Below are positions 23,890 through 36,312 of a stretch of 64,000 nucleotides of DNA, piece by piece (position 1 is the stretch's first letter; every line of letters begins with the position of its first letter). The translations under genes and the position numbers were made by a program. This DNA comes from Uranotaenia lowii (taxonomy: Eukaryota; Arthropoda; Insecta; Diptera; Culicidae): the NCBI RefSeq assembly GCF_029784155.1, contig NC_073693.1, positions 356,887,825 through 356,951,824 of the forward strand. The letters are read 5' to 3'. The notes under the pieces are model-generated. The model did no database searches. It was given only the letters and a program-made list of their open reading frames with translations, and was not told the origin of the DNA.

Positions 23890-26484
23890 CTAGCTGACCC
23901 GTTGTGCTTTGCTACACCTTCCGAAAATAAATGTAATTTGTAAAAATTTATTCAAATTTACATTTTAGAGAGCATTTTTTTAAATCAAACCTCATCATAC
24001 TTCAGAACCAACAACTTTGAAATGAGAGCTGTAGCTGCAGTTCTGAATTGCAATTCAAAGATGGTTTATATTATTTACTGAAACTTTATCTCTAAACTCG
24101 TTTTTCAAGAACTGAAATTTGTACTCTGTACCCAAAAATACCTTTTTAAATATGGTCTCTTCTTTGAAAAGCTCTTTATCTTAAATTTACATTGGAGCTC
24201 CCCCATTTTTTCCAATTTTGTCCCCACTGCATGAAGAAAGTAGGCAAATTTAACCGGCTCGAGTTTACATAAATTACTAATTGAAAGATAAAGATTCGCA
24301 TATTGGAATTTATTGCAAATTGTACTTTATGGAGATAAAATTTTTAAAACCGATGAATAGCGTGAATCGAGACAGTTTTTTGAGTATATTCCTAATATTT
24401 TGTATTATGAGCACTTCCAGCTCCTGATAAGCTTTAAGCTTGGGGTATTTTTTGGAGTTGAAAAAATAAGGTATAGAAATTAAAAAAAAAAACGATGAAA
24501 AGAATTTTTAATAACCATTTTCAAACAGCTTTTTTCACCATCCTCGCCTACGAAGCAGTTTGAATATCTATCCTTTTTGCGCCAAAATTATGTTAAAAAA
24601 ATGCTTCGCCATATTCCAAACTCGTGGACATGAGACATTATAGCTTGAAGTTTCCCCAAACAACACTTATCATGGTAATAAAAAATATATTAAATTTGTT
24701 ATGTATTAAATACAGTGCAAATTTCTTTTTTTTTTAAATTTACTACGGCAAAAAATATAAATATTTAAAAAAAATATCAGTTGCATCACTAAATAAGTTC
24801 TCAGCGTTTTTTTTTAAATTTTCTTTTTGAAAATCAAACATTCAAAAATGTTGGAAAAATCAAATTTCTAAGGTTACATTTGTCCCGTATATTGGGGCAA
24901 GTGTCAATGCAAAGCTTATTTACAGATGCGTCAGAGTAATGGCTTTAAAATGGATTTAATACGTATTCCTGTTTTTTGTTCTATCAAGTTTCACTGATAT
25001 ATCTTCAGTATTCCTGCAGTATAAATTTATGTTTGTTACTCCACTTTTAACGAATGCTGTTCAAACGGAATGACCTTCATTTACAAAGACATTTAAGAAT
25101 TGTCAATATTCGCTTCAGTTTCAACATTCTGAATACCCCTTCAGGTCTTTCCAACATATTGAATCATTTTGAAGATGAATTTCTAAAAAGTTCGACGTTT
25201 GCCCTTGGCCTACCGTGTAAGTTGACAGGAGGGAATATTGTATTTATCACTTTAAGGGTTTACTAAAAATTTCTCATAAAAATTTTGCGTCCAGTTGAAT
25301 ATCAGTTCTAAAGTCTCGCTTTTTAAAAACGAAGCGGATCAAAAGTCTCTTTTATGCAGCCATGAAACACAAAAACACTTTTCATATTAAGTACGTACTT
25401 GAATTAGTATGTAATCAAAAAGTACGATGGTTTTTTCAGAGTTATTTGAAATAAAAAACTCCCATATGCATTTCTAAATTCGTTTCCGTTGTGTATTTGG
25501 GCCGAAGTAACAATTTCTAGAAGAAAACATAATTTTTTTTTTAACAGAAAAAGTTGAACGTTTGAACATGTTCTAATGTTCCTTGAATGAAAAGTCGAAT
25601 GCTACCTACATTAACACGAACTAAATATGGTAGTATTTTTGCAAATCTTTCAATTGGTTTTGATTCGATTGATAAAATACCAATCCGTGTTACATCTAGG
25701 CGTTATTTATTACCACGTGCAATTAAGCAAGAGAAAACACATCAAAGTTGCATATCGTCCCCACGTGCATAAGAAACATAGGTACTTGGTTGAGGAACAG
25801 GCGCCTATTTGTTAAATTAGTCCAGCGATCAATGAACAGTATGATTTAGTTACTATCCACTTGTGACGACGTTTGCTTGACCATAGAGACGAAAAACAAA
25901 CCCCTCAAATAAAAGAAAATCTCTAAAAATGGATGCCATAACTTTTCAATTCCAGATTTTGGCAAAAAAAAAAATGTATGTATATGTTTTATTCGATCGG
26001 CAAAATTTCAAACTGGGTCTCATCTAGGCGTCATTCATAACCGTGTGCTGTATAAATGAGCTAGGAATCAAGTAGAAAAAAAATCACATCTAGGCTTCAT
26101 ATCGCCACCCCTTGCATTGAAAATATTCTTGGTTGAGAAATACGCGCCAAAATATTCCCACTGATCAGTATGCTATGCCATGGTCACTATCCTTTTGCGA
26201 CGTTGACTCGCGACGCCTCGACCATGGAGACGAAAAACAAACCGCCCAAGGGAAGAAAAAATCTCGAGAAAATGGATGTCATGACTTTAATTTGTTTCGA
26301 AAAACTACAAATTTTGTATGGAAGCCCTCCCTCCCTTGAGTCGGATGGAGTTTTGACTATTACAGAAACCATCCCCGGCCTCAAAAACCCTCAGATGCCA
26401 ATTTTGACGATGATCGGTTCAGTAGTTTCCGAGTCTATAGGGAACAGACAGACAGACAAACATTCATTTTTATATATATAGATA
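23890..26484. mobile_element. interspersed repeat, copy 2 (CTAGCTGACCC... to ...TATATATAGA)
   Basis: It starts CTAGCTGACCCGTTGTG and ends with GAACAGACAGACAGACAAAC followed by a TTTTTATATATATAGA tail at 26484. Two internal segments resemble each other (near 25640-25790 and 25990-26150, both with CATCTAGGCGT-like words), so the interior is itself partly repetitive. It has no coding capacity and sits directly beside copy 1 in the same orientation. Confidence 0.6.
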
Positions 26485-27065
26485 AGTAGAGCTTTACGTC
26501 ATTCTTTCTATAACAAATTTTCGAGAAAAAAACAAAACTGAAGTTCATGTTTTTTTTTAGAAGAACAGAAATTTAACAGCGATTTTAAATCGAATTGCTT
26601 CCAAATTTCAGTTCACATTCTTTTTTCTAGAAACTATTTTAACAGATTTCTTTGATTTTCTTAATTTGATTAAGATAGCACTGAGACAGGATTTCTAAGG
26701 CTGATTTATGAAGATTTGAAAACTTTGGTAATTTCAATTGCTAGTTTTTAAGTAAAATATTAAGATTAACTATTTTTGCCATAAATTTTCTATGACATTC
26801 TTCAAAATAGCATCACAGATAATAGACAGCCTTTGAAGGTCGAATCACAGTGGTCAAATTGATTTTGAGATAGCTTTACAGAAGCTTATCGAAAATATTT
26901 TTAGGACAGGATCGTGAAGAACCCAGGAAAGTCCCAGTAGGAGAACCAAGAACAGCTGGAAGTTAACTATTCGATCGTTAAGATACGTTTCCAGTGTTGT
27001 CGATGTCAACATCCTCCCCCTCGTGACGCTGGCCGATGACTTCCTTTGGATCCGTGTCATCCGTG
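26485..27065. other. AT-rich sequence without recognised features
   Basis: I see no open frame with family resemblance and no terminal repeats here. A sharper GC-rich patch near 26990-27060 (minus frame 26854-27060) is unassigned. Confidence 0.3.
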
Positions 27066-27407
27066 AGCAGAGATGCCAATGTGTCTGATTTTTCAGGATT
27101 TAATTGATTTTTCGAGGCTCAGCCTGACAACCTGATAAGCCATTGAATTTCCCTGATCTTTGAAAATATGCCTGATTCTGCCTGGACTTTTGAATGTGAT
27201 GAAAAATGGGTAGTAAGGAACTGGATTATGTACCATTACTGAAGTTAAAAAGTGAAAATGTGGCTGAAACAAAGCATTGGAAAGATTCCTTTAAATTCTT
27301 ATTTAGAAAAGGGGATCTGTCGATTGCTTTGATTCACTAGAGTTATTCAACCAAGTAGGCTCACAACACATACTAAAATGAAAATGTGGAACGATGACCA
27401 AAAAAAG

Positions 27408-27660
27408 GTCATCACTTTGAGCGAAATTTCCGTTAATTGAACGTAGCCTGATTTTGCCTGATTTTCATTTTACCAGTTCCCTGATTTTTGGGAAAAAAAA
27501 TTTTTTTTGGCAACCTCGTAAGCTCAACATTTAACCAGGGTTGTCAACTTTTTTTTTCTAAAAATCAAGGAACTGGTGATGTAAAAATCTTGGAAAATCA
27601 GGCTATGTTAAAGTAACGGAAATTTCGCTCAAAGTGATGAACTTGTTATTTTTCGGTCAT
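27408..27660. repeat. imperfect inverted repeat, arms of about 110-130 bp
   Basis: The left arm (27408-27515: GGTCATCACTTTGAGCG, then ATTTCCGTTA, then CCTGATTTT, ending TTGGCAACC) reappears inverted at 27530-27660 (AACCAGGGTTGTCAAC to AAAGTGATGAACTTG). The short loop is near 27516-27529. The ends of the family look like GGTTGNCAAC, and it may be two MITE ends in head-to-head arrangement. Confidence 0.65.
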
Positions 27661-27670
27661 CGCTAGTTAA

Positions 27671-27971
27671 CACGTTGACGGACAGTAGAAACAAGTGAAA
27701 TTCGAAAATTGACACTATATGTTTTTGTAATTTTTAGAATATTAGAAGTATAGTTTTACTCTTTCTGCTTAAATACACTTAATTTTGATTAATTCAGCAC
27801 CTTTAATTAGGTTGCGGCTACAACCGTCATGGCGCCAGCGGACTCTAGACACTATGTGCTGCTACAGCCGCAGTGTCTAAAAACGACCGTTTCGTATTGG
27901 ACGGCTATTGCCGTCATGTCACATAGTGAACTTGAACTTGACGGCTATAGATGCAACTGTCCGTCAACGTG
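27671..27971. mobile_element. piggyBac-type MITE, 301 bp
   Basis: Perfect 16-bp terminal inverted repeats CACGTTGACGGACAGT (27671-27686 and inverted at 27956-27971) are flanked on both sides by TTAA (27667-27670 and 27972-27975). TTAA target duplication is the hallmark of the piggyBac superfamily. The interior is GC-richer than its surroundings and non-coding, so it would have depended on a transposase supplied elsewhere. Confidence 0.85.
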
Positions 27972-28601
27972 TTAATTTCACATTTTTGTAAGTCGCATTT
28001 GAGGATTTTTTTTTTTATTATCTGACAATTTGCGCCAGGGGTCTTCAGATTTTCCCCATAATTGAAAATTCGGTTCATTTTTGCGACTTAAAAACACATG
28101 TATTTTTTCAGATTTCTAACATTTTTATTTTTTGAGTTAGCTTCGGTTAGATTTTTTTGTCAATAAAAAATAACCATTTTTCAAAGCTACATAACTCTGT
28201 TATTTTTCATCGGAAATTATAAAATAGCACATCAAAATGCATTGAAATTTTATCAGCTTTCCAAATAAAATAGTTGAAAAAAGATAAATACAACATGAAA
28301 AGTTGTAAATAAACTTTGAATGGCGTCTAAAAGTACCGTCTGCACCACCGAATATTTTGCAAAAAATACCATTGAATAGCACAATTTATGATGCAACTTT
28401 CATCTGAAGACACCAAAGTGGGCCATCAACTCCTTGAAGAGTTATGAAAGAAATAATGACGATAAATCTCTTTTTTTGCGACGAAAACAAACAATGGTCG
28501 AACAACTGCACTCACATATGGAGGTAGCGCGCACTTCTAACAACATGGAAACAAAAGAACTTACCAAAGCAGGTAAAAACACTACTTTTTCGTGCTTTGT
28601 A

Positions 28602-29269
28602 GAGTGTTTGCAGCATAACTGACTTTAAATTTTAACTAAAATTCTTAGTATCGTATTGTTTGATATAACAAATAATGGGAATGTTGCTTTTACAACCGAT
28701 CAAAGATCATTGTGAAGCATAATCAATGCCAATAGAAGAAGTTTCAGTCCCTGTGTTTGGGATCACAAAAATGTGATTAAAAAATGAAATATAGACGTGC
28801 ATTACATAGTTTTTATATCGGGAGCTAAGCACTGGACACCAAAATCCTTTCCCATTGATCAAAAACAAAGAGTGTGGCACAAATGTAGAAATAATCGAAG
28901 AGCTCAGTATGGCCAGCCCAGGCTGTAGAAAGCATCATTCCCATTGTAGGTAATATGACATTGAAAATATGATACTTATACCGTATTCGTTTTCTCCATT
29001 CGCCCAGTTTTGAGGTTTACCATACTAGAACGAACATAATTCGTCGTCAGTGTTTTGCTACCTCGATGGCTCACAAACGAATCTTCAGTGTTCCATCGTC
29101 CATTTTAAATCAAATCTGGGAAAATACGGATGCAAAACTGAGCGCATAAACTTCTAAAAATGACAGCAAAATTTGCAAAACTTGTTGTGACCTGGTGCAA
29201 AACTGGGTATAAAAGAATACGTTATTAGATTTTTGGATATAATATGAAGTCAGTTTAGCTGCAACACTC
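28602..29269. mobile_element. TA-flanked MITE (Tc1/mariner-like), 668 bp
   Basis: Terminal repeats GAGTGTTTGCAGC... (28602) and, inverted, GAGTGTTGCAGC... (ending 29269) extend through AACTGACTT. TA lies at 28600-28601 and 29270-29271. It has no transposase frame and lies in the loop of the foldback. Confidence 0.65.
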
Positions 29270-29271
29270 TA

Positions 29272-30035
29272 CCGTCCCTACTTTCATAACAGTCCCATAT
29301 GCAAAAACAAGCAAGCGAGAAAATCAGCTTTTCCTGTTTTGGAAAACATTCTTAAATTGTGATCACCACTTTCAGCATAAACGAAAATCGTTTCTAGGTT
29401 GTCATTACAAATTGTAAGACCTGAAATTTTCGAAATTGGGTTATTGGTAAGCTCGAGAGCACTATTTTTATTCATTATGGGACTGTCAATCGACCATATT
29501 TGAAACCATTTTCAAATCTACTCGCATAACAGTCCCATACAGAATATTTTCTTCTCACCAAGCTACTTTCTAAGACTTAAATTTGATCATTTTTGAACTT
29601 CTAAATGCAATTTTCAGAAAAAGAAACATACTTTTGGAAAAATATCGTAAATTCCACATTGTAAGTTGAATCTTTTTACGATTTTTGATTGCATCCGATA
29701 GTTTTTCGCTCAGGAAGTCATTCCTAAAAAAGTCAGACCTGCCTTCGAAAACTCGTGTGCATCATTCGACATCTCAAGTGAGTTAAATTTTTTTAAATGA
29801 TTCAAAGCAATAAATCAAAGACTATTTCGCCGAAAGAAGCATTGAAAAGTAACCAAATCCGTGGTATTTCACATATGAAACTGTTATTCGGGTATATTTC
29901 ATATAGGACAGCCACAAATTGATATTTTTCTCGAAATTTGTAGAACAAAACCTCTTTTTTAGTGTTTTATTTTGAATCCCTATGTTGACCTAAAATGACG
30001 AAAATTCATATGGGATTGCTATGCGAGTAGGGGCA
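29272..30035. mobile_element. composite MITE region with ACAGTCCCATA-type ends
   Basis: CTACTCGCATAACAGTCCC near 29519 pairs with its inverted counterpart near 30009-30030, enclosing about 510 bp. A further ACAGTCCCATATG at 29292 and an inverted TATGGGACTGT at 29477 bound a shorter unit to its left. Two related MITEs therefore appear to lie side by side in the foldback loop. Confidence 0.6.
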
Positions 30036-30640
30036 GTCTACAAAGCATGAAAAAGTAGTGTTTTTACCTGCTTTGGTAAGTTCTTTTGTTTCCATGTTGT
30101 TAGAAGTGCGCGCTACCTCCATATGTGAGTGCAGTTGTTCGACCATTGTTTGTTTTCGTCGCAAAAAAAGAGATTTTTCGTCATTATTTCTTTCATAACT
30201 CTTCAAGGAGTTGATGGCCCACTTTGGTGTCTTCAGATGAAAGTTGCATCATAAATTCAATGGTATTTTTTGCAAAATATTCGGTGGTGCAGACGGTACT
30301 TTTAGACGCCATTTAAAGTTTATTTACAACTTTCCATGTTGAAGGTCTTTATTTATCTTTTTTCAACTATTTTATTTGGAAAGCTGATAAAATTTCAATG
30401 CATTTTGATGTGCTATTTTATAATTTCCGTTGAAAAATAACAGAGTTATGTAGCTTTCAAAAATGGTTGTTTTTTATTGACAAAAAAATCTAACCGAAGC
30501 TAACTCAAAAAATAAAAATGTTAGAAATCTGAAAAAATACATGTGTTTTTAAGTCGCAAAAATGAACCAAATTTTCAATTTTGGGGAAAATCTGAAGACC
30601 CCCGGCGCAAACCCGTCAGATAATTAAAACAAATCCCCAT

Positions 30641-32784
30641 TGGCATCTCTGTATACACACAGGTTCCAGCCAGAAACTTTTCTTTGGCAAGTCTCGCTCG
30701 GATGTTTCGGAGATAAAGGAGAAAAATTGGAAAATTCGATGTTTAGTACTTGAGGAAGCTGAAGATTTGTGGAAGCTGCGAATCAGTCAGAGTTTTTTAT
30801 AACGATTAACACGATATATATTGTGAATTTCAATAAAATTTTTAGAAACGTCGCTGGTGAACTGGCAACAAAACACAGACTTCCGACTATCCAGTACTTC
30901 ACTTTTCTTTGTCGGAAGTCTTTAAAAAGTCGGATGTCCGGACTTCCGAAGTAAAATTTGGCGCTGGTGCTATTATATACATACAAAAAAGACTGCCTGC
31001 AAATTCGACTATTTTCCCTGCAAAGCAAGTTGATTCTCTGTTTTGGTTGGGTCTGGAATCGTGCTATTATGCGAAAACTGTGATGGAGAGAAAAAAAGGA
31101 AGGAGGACAATCGGCTAAATTTGTTATAAATTCCACCAAACCCAAAACTTTGAGCAATTTTGAATATCAAGCACAAAAATTTGCATATATGAACATTACA
31201 TTACTAGGCAGCTTCGCTGAAAATTTCATCATCCATGCACTCAAAAGTTATTCAGTAAACAAAGTGTTGCATTTTTTTCGAATGCACTTCTTATTCTCTT
31301 TCTTTCATATGTTACTTATTCATGGTTTTTTTTAAGTATTCGAGTGCTAACAGAACTAGCTTTTTGCCGAATTTAAGAAAAAAAAACTGAATTTTTAAAA
31401 AATGATCTGCTGAGCATACTTATCTTAGTTTCAAACGAAAAAATGAGTTTTCCAATGAACTTTCATTGTTTTTGTTTTCCCGTCCATTCCACTTCAGTGG
31501 ATGTTGAATTAAAAATGTAAGCTAAACAATGAGCAAAAAAATGTAATTCGAATAAAAAACTCCAATATTACGTTTGTCCTTAATTTTTCTTAAAAACATG
31601 CGACAAAGTCGACGAATTTTGTTTTTACTCTTTTTTTCTCCAGCTGTGCGTCAATCTTTTGCTTCTCCCGTATGTTTAACAAAACAAAATGAAAAAAAAA
31701 GTAATCAAGAAATTTTGAGACAAAAATTAAAAATATCTTCTAAAAGTTTGAACATGCATTTCAAAGCTCAAACGGAGTATAAATAGTACAAACTTGAGAA
31801 AGCTTAAATTAATAACTAGATCCCTACAAAAAAAAATGAATTTCTGTGTTCAACTTCGATTACATACAATTTTGCAACCTTCAACAGGAAATTTACTGCC
31901 CCGCTGCAAATGTTGAAATAATGAACACTGATTCAACCAAAAGCCCTCCTTTATGTCGTCAGACGGGGGCCCTGTAATCTGTCATTCTTTGTAAACCGCT
32001 CGCAATAAGTTCCAATTAAATTCCATATCAGATGGTGGCTGGAAGCTCACCCATCCTCACTTCAACGGTTGGTGGAGGCAGTCGCGCGTGCACTTTCGAG
32101 AATGAACCTATTACACTCAACAAAGATCGACCTTCCCCATTCCCGCCTTTTTTTTTGTTTTCAAATTCATTGTTGGTGGTGACAATTTACATTACCTCCT
32201 CCAAGCTTCATCCTCTCCCCCCTCTAGATGTCTCTTTTTGATGCACTGTCGCCACCGTCTGATTTCGCCTGAAAATTGACAATGACTGAACCCCGGCAGC
32301 AACAAAAAACAAACGGGAGATCCCGGCAGGATTGCTCGCACAACCCGGATGATGCTGATGAAGGATGCTTCGAAATAATAAACCTTTTTATATGCACTCA
32401 TGAACTGTGTGAGCCGCAGTCTCGTGGTAAACATGAATGAAGCTTTTATCCCCTCCCACCACAACAACGGCAGCAGCACACATACGCAAAGCTAGCACTT
32501 ACAACATAGATCGACGTTCGTTGATGGGGGATATTTGTAGGGGGAAGTCTCGTTTTAATTATTGCACTTTCAACCGAACCCGGTCGGAGTTTATCAAATT
32601 AGTGGAAATTTTGTAGAGCGTCGAATGCGAAACCTGTCAGCCTAGAGGAAGATTTATGAAGCTCACTGTTTGACAAAAATTGATCCCATGTCGGTTTTAT
32701 TGCCAATAATTTTCACGTGACAGAACATTGGTCAATTATCCACGATATCACGAAAAATCTAAAATAAATGAAAAAAATTCAGTT
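30641..32784. other. sequence without recognised genes
   Basis: This is mostly AT-rich. The stretch 31950-32640 is more complex and GC-richer, with no repeat signature and no open frame resembling a known family. It may be ordinary intron or intergenic DNA. Confidence 0.3.
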
Positions 32785-32912
32785 GTCAATATTTTACAAA
32801 TTGTCAAAATTGTAAAAATTTTGAAAATTGCCAAAACTGTAAAAGTTGATAAAATTGTAAAAATTGTAAAAATCGTAAAAATGTTAAACTAGTAAAAATT
32901 GTATAAATAGTA
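32785..32912. repeat. degenerate left edge of the 9-bp satellite
   Basis: Irregular AAAATTGT, AAAATTTTGAAAATTG and AAAATCGT words form a decayed edge of the array that resumes at 33825, after a MITE insertion. Confidence 0.6.
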
Positions 32913-32913
32913 T

Positions 32914-33824
32914 GTGAGAGTGGGGAATCATGGGCCACTTTTTTTTGTTGTTCCATAACTTCTTTATTATAAAAGATAAAATGAAAATAAAAAATGGTAT
33001 GGTTTTCTACATTTTCAAGGTATCATAAGGTATTTTTTTATAATTTAAAAAAGTTATTTTTCCCAAATTCTGACTGTTTGAAAAAAAAGCAATATTTTTT
33101 GGATTTTGAAAAATGGTGGGGAATCGTGTGCCACTAAATCCCAATTGTCCAAATAACATGTAAAGTTTATGAGTTGACCCAAAATTGTGATTTCCTAATT
33201 CATTTCGTTATTTTAAAGCAATTTCAGATGATGAAATAAAAAAGAGAGCTGTGTATGATCGCATAGATTAAAAAACCTGGCTCGCGAACGTTTTGGAAAA
33301 ATTCTTATATAGGATGGACAAAATATTTTCCATAACTCTTCATTTGGCATTAGAAGACTTTGCAGAGAAGAAAAACGTATTTTAAGTTCAGATTGTGTAT
33401 AAAAAAATAAATATATGAGTGGTTCAAGATGTGTGGCCCACGATTCCCCACAAGCTATGATTTGCAAATTGGTTGCGTTTGTGTGACTTATTGATGTTTC
33501 ATCAAAAATTCCTTTTCCACGTGAAAGATCATGACAAAACTAAGATCATAAGCGTATGAGCATATTTTTGTTATGTACTTTAGGTTCCCCATCGATGAAA
33601 TTAGCGGGTGTTTTTTTAATTATGTAAGTAAATTTTTCTAACTTTTTTTAGCTTGATAAATAAAAGAAGCATATTATGCGTATTTCAGTCAACAACATAT
33701 AGAAATATATGCTCACGCAAAGCGACGACGATGACAATTGGTTTGAGATTTTTATCTCAACACACATCTGAGATATTAAAAGTGGCCCACGTTTCCCCAT
33801 GGCCCACGATACCCAACTCTCCCC
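32914..33824. mobile_element. MITE with GGGGAGAGTGGGG-type ends inserted in the satellite edge
   Basis: The left end GTGAGAGTGGGGAATCATGG and the inverted right end (CCATGGCCCACGAT, then AACTCTCCCC) are related terminal repeats with TA/TATA flanks. The GGGGAATC...GGCCAC motif also occurs inside, near 33117 and, inverted, near 33432. It has no coding capacity. Satellite words lie immediately on both sides, so it inserted into the array edge. Confidence 0.7.
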
Positions 33825-36312
33825 TATAAATTGTAAAACTTAAAAAAAAAATTGCCAAAAATTGTGAAAACTCTAAAAATTGTAATAATTCTAAACATTG
33901 TAAAAATTGTAAAAATTGTAAAAATTGTCAAAATTGTCAAAATTGTCAAAATTGTCAAAATTGTCAAAATTGTCAAAATTGTCAGAATTGTCAAAATTGT
34001 CAAAATTGTCAAAATTGTCAAAGCAGTCAAAATTGTCAAAATTGTCAAAATTGTCAAAATTGTCAAAATTGTCAAAATTGACAAAATTGACAAAATTGAC
34101 AAAATTGACAAAATTGACAAAATTGACAAAATTGACAAAATTGACAAAATTGACAAAATTGACAAAATTGACAAAATTGTCAAAATTGACAAATTGACCA
34201 AAATTGACATAATTGACAAAATTGACAAAATTGACAAAATTGACAAAATTGACAAAATTGACAAAATTGACAAAATTGACAAAATTGACAAAATTGACAA
34301 AATTGACAAAATTGAGAAAATTGAGAAAATTGAGAAAATTGAGAAAATTGAGAAAATTGAGAAAATTGAGAAAATTGAGAAAATTGAGAAAATTGAGAAA
34401 ATTGAGAAAATTGAGAAAATTGAGAAAATTGACAAAATTGGCAAAATTGACAAAATTGACAAAATTGACAAAATTGACAAAATTGACAAAATTGACAAAA
34501 TTGCCAAAATTGACAAAATTGACAAAATTGACAAAATTGACAAAATTGACAAAATTGACAAAATTGACAAAATTGACAAAATTGACAAAATTGACAAAAT
34601 TGACAAAATTGAAAAAATTGACAAAATTAACAAAATTGACAAAATTGACAAAATTGACAAAATTGACAAAATTGACAAAATTGACAAAATTGACAAAATT
34701 GACAAAATTGACAAAATTGACAAAATTGACAAAATTGACAAAATTGACAAAATTGACAAAATTGACAAAATTGACAAAATTGACAAAATTGACAAAATTG
34801 ACAAAATTGACAAAATTGACAAAATTGACAAAATTGACAAAATTGACAAAATTGACAAAATTGACAAAATTGACAAAATTGACAAAATTGACAAAATTGA
34901 CAAAATTGACAAAATTGACAAAATTGACAAAATTGACAAAATTGACAAAATTGACAAAATTGACAAAATTGACAAAATTGACAAAATTGACAAAATTGAC
35001 AAAATTGACAAAATTGACAAAATTGACAAAATTGACAAAATTGACAAAATTGAGAAAATTGAGAAAATTGACAAAATTGACAAAATTGACAAAATTGACA
35101 AAATTGACAAAATTGACAAAATTGACAAAATTGACAAAATTGACAAAATTGACAAAATTGACAAAATTGACAAAATTGACAAAATTGACAAAATTGACAA
35201 AATTGACAAAATTGACAAAATTGACAAAATTGACAAAATTGACAAAATTGACAAAATTGACAAAATTGACAAAATTGACAAAATTGACAAAATTGACAAA
35301 ATTGACAAAATTGACAAAATTGACAAAATTGACAAAATTGACAAAATTGACAAAATTGACAAAATTGACAAAATTGACAAAATTGACAAAATTGACAAAA
35401 TTGACAAAATTGACAAAATTGACAAAATTGACAAAATTGACAAAATTGACAAAATTGACAAAATTGACAAAATTGACAAAATTGACAAAATTGACAAAAT
35501 TGACAAAATTGACAAAATTGACAAAATTGACAAAATTGACAAAATTGACAGAATTGACAAAATTGACAAAATTGACAAAACTGACAAAATTGACAAAACT
35601 GACAAAAATGACAAAATTGACAAAATTGAGAAAATCGACTAAATTGAAAAAATTGAAATTGACAAAATTGACAAAATTGACAAAAATGACAAAATTGACA
35701 AAAATGACAATATTGAGAAAATTGACAAAATTGTGAAAATTGACAAAATATACAAAACTGACAAAATTGACAAAATTGACAAAATTGACAAAATTGACAA
35801 AATTGACAAAATTGACAAAATTGACAAAATTGACAAAATTGACAAAATTGACAAAATTGAGAAAATTGACAAAATTGACAAAATTGACAAAATTGACAAA
35901 ATTGACAAAATTGACAAAATTAACAAAAATTAACAAAAATTAACAAAAATGACAAAATTGACAAAATTGACAAAATTGACAAAATTGACAAAATTGACAA
36001 AATTGACAAAATTGACAAAATTGACAAAATTGACAAAATTGACAAAATTGTCAAAATTGTCAAAATTGACAAAATTGACAAAATAGACAAAACTGACAAA
36101 ATTGACAAAATTGACAAAATTGACAAAATTGACAAAATTGACAAAATTGACAAAATTGACAAAATTGACAAAATTGACAAAATTGACAAAATTGACAAAA
36201 TTGACAAAATTGACCAAATTGACAAAATTGACAAAATTGACAAAATTGACAAAATTGACAAAATTGACAAAATTGACAAAATTGACAAAATTGACAAAAT
36301 TGACAAAATTGA
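33825..36312. repeat. 9-bp satellite array 1 (AAAATTGAC, with AAAATTGTC and AAAATTGAG blocks)
   Basis: There are roughly 265 tandem units. The first approximately 180 bp (33900-34078) are AAAATTGTC, after which the unit switches to AAAATTGAC. A block of 13-14 consecutive AAAATTGAG units lies at about 34311-34430, and two more isolated GAG units at about 35050. Near 35600-35760 and 35930-35950 units diverge, including AAAAATGAC. Five of the six frames lack stops, so very long open frames here are artefacts. Confidence 0.97.

Larger units (their letters stand above)
28001..30640. mobile_element. foldback-like element with arms of about 600 bp
   Basis: The left arm 28001-28600 and the right arm 30036-30640 are inverted copies with high similarity. 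For example, each arm has an open frame starting MKSYERNN, followed by SLFLRRKQTMVEQLHSHMEV, at 28434-28622 plus and 30006-30206 minus. That frame need not be a real protein. The loop holds two or three smaller MITEs. The right outer edge carries ATTGGCATCTCTG. The matching GAGATGCCAATG on the left is near 27070, so further insertions may have displaced the left end. Confidence 0.75.
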
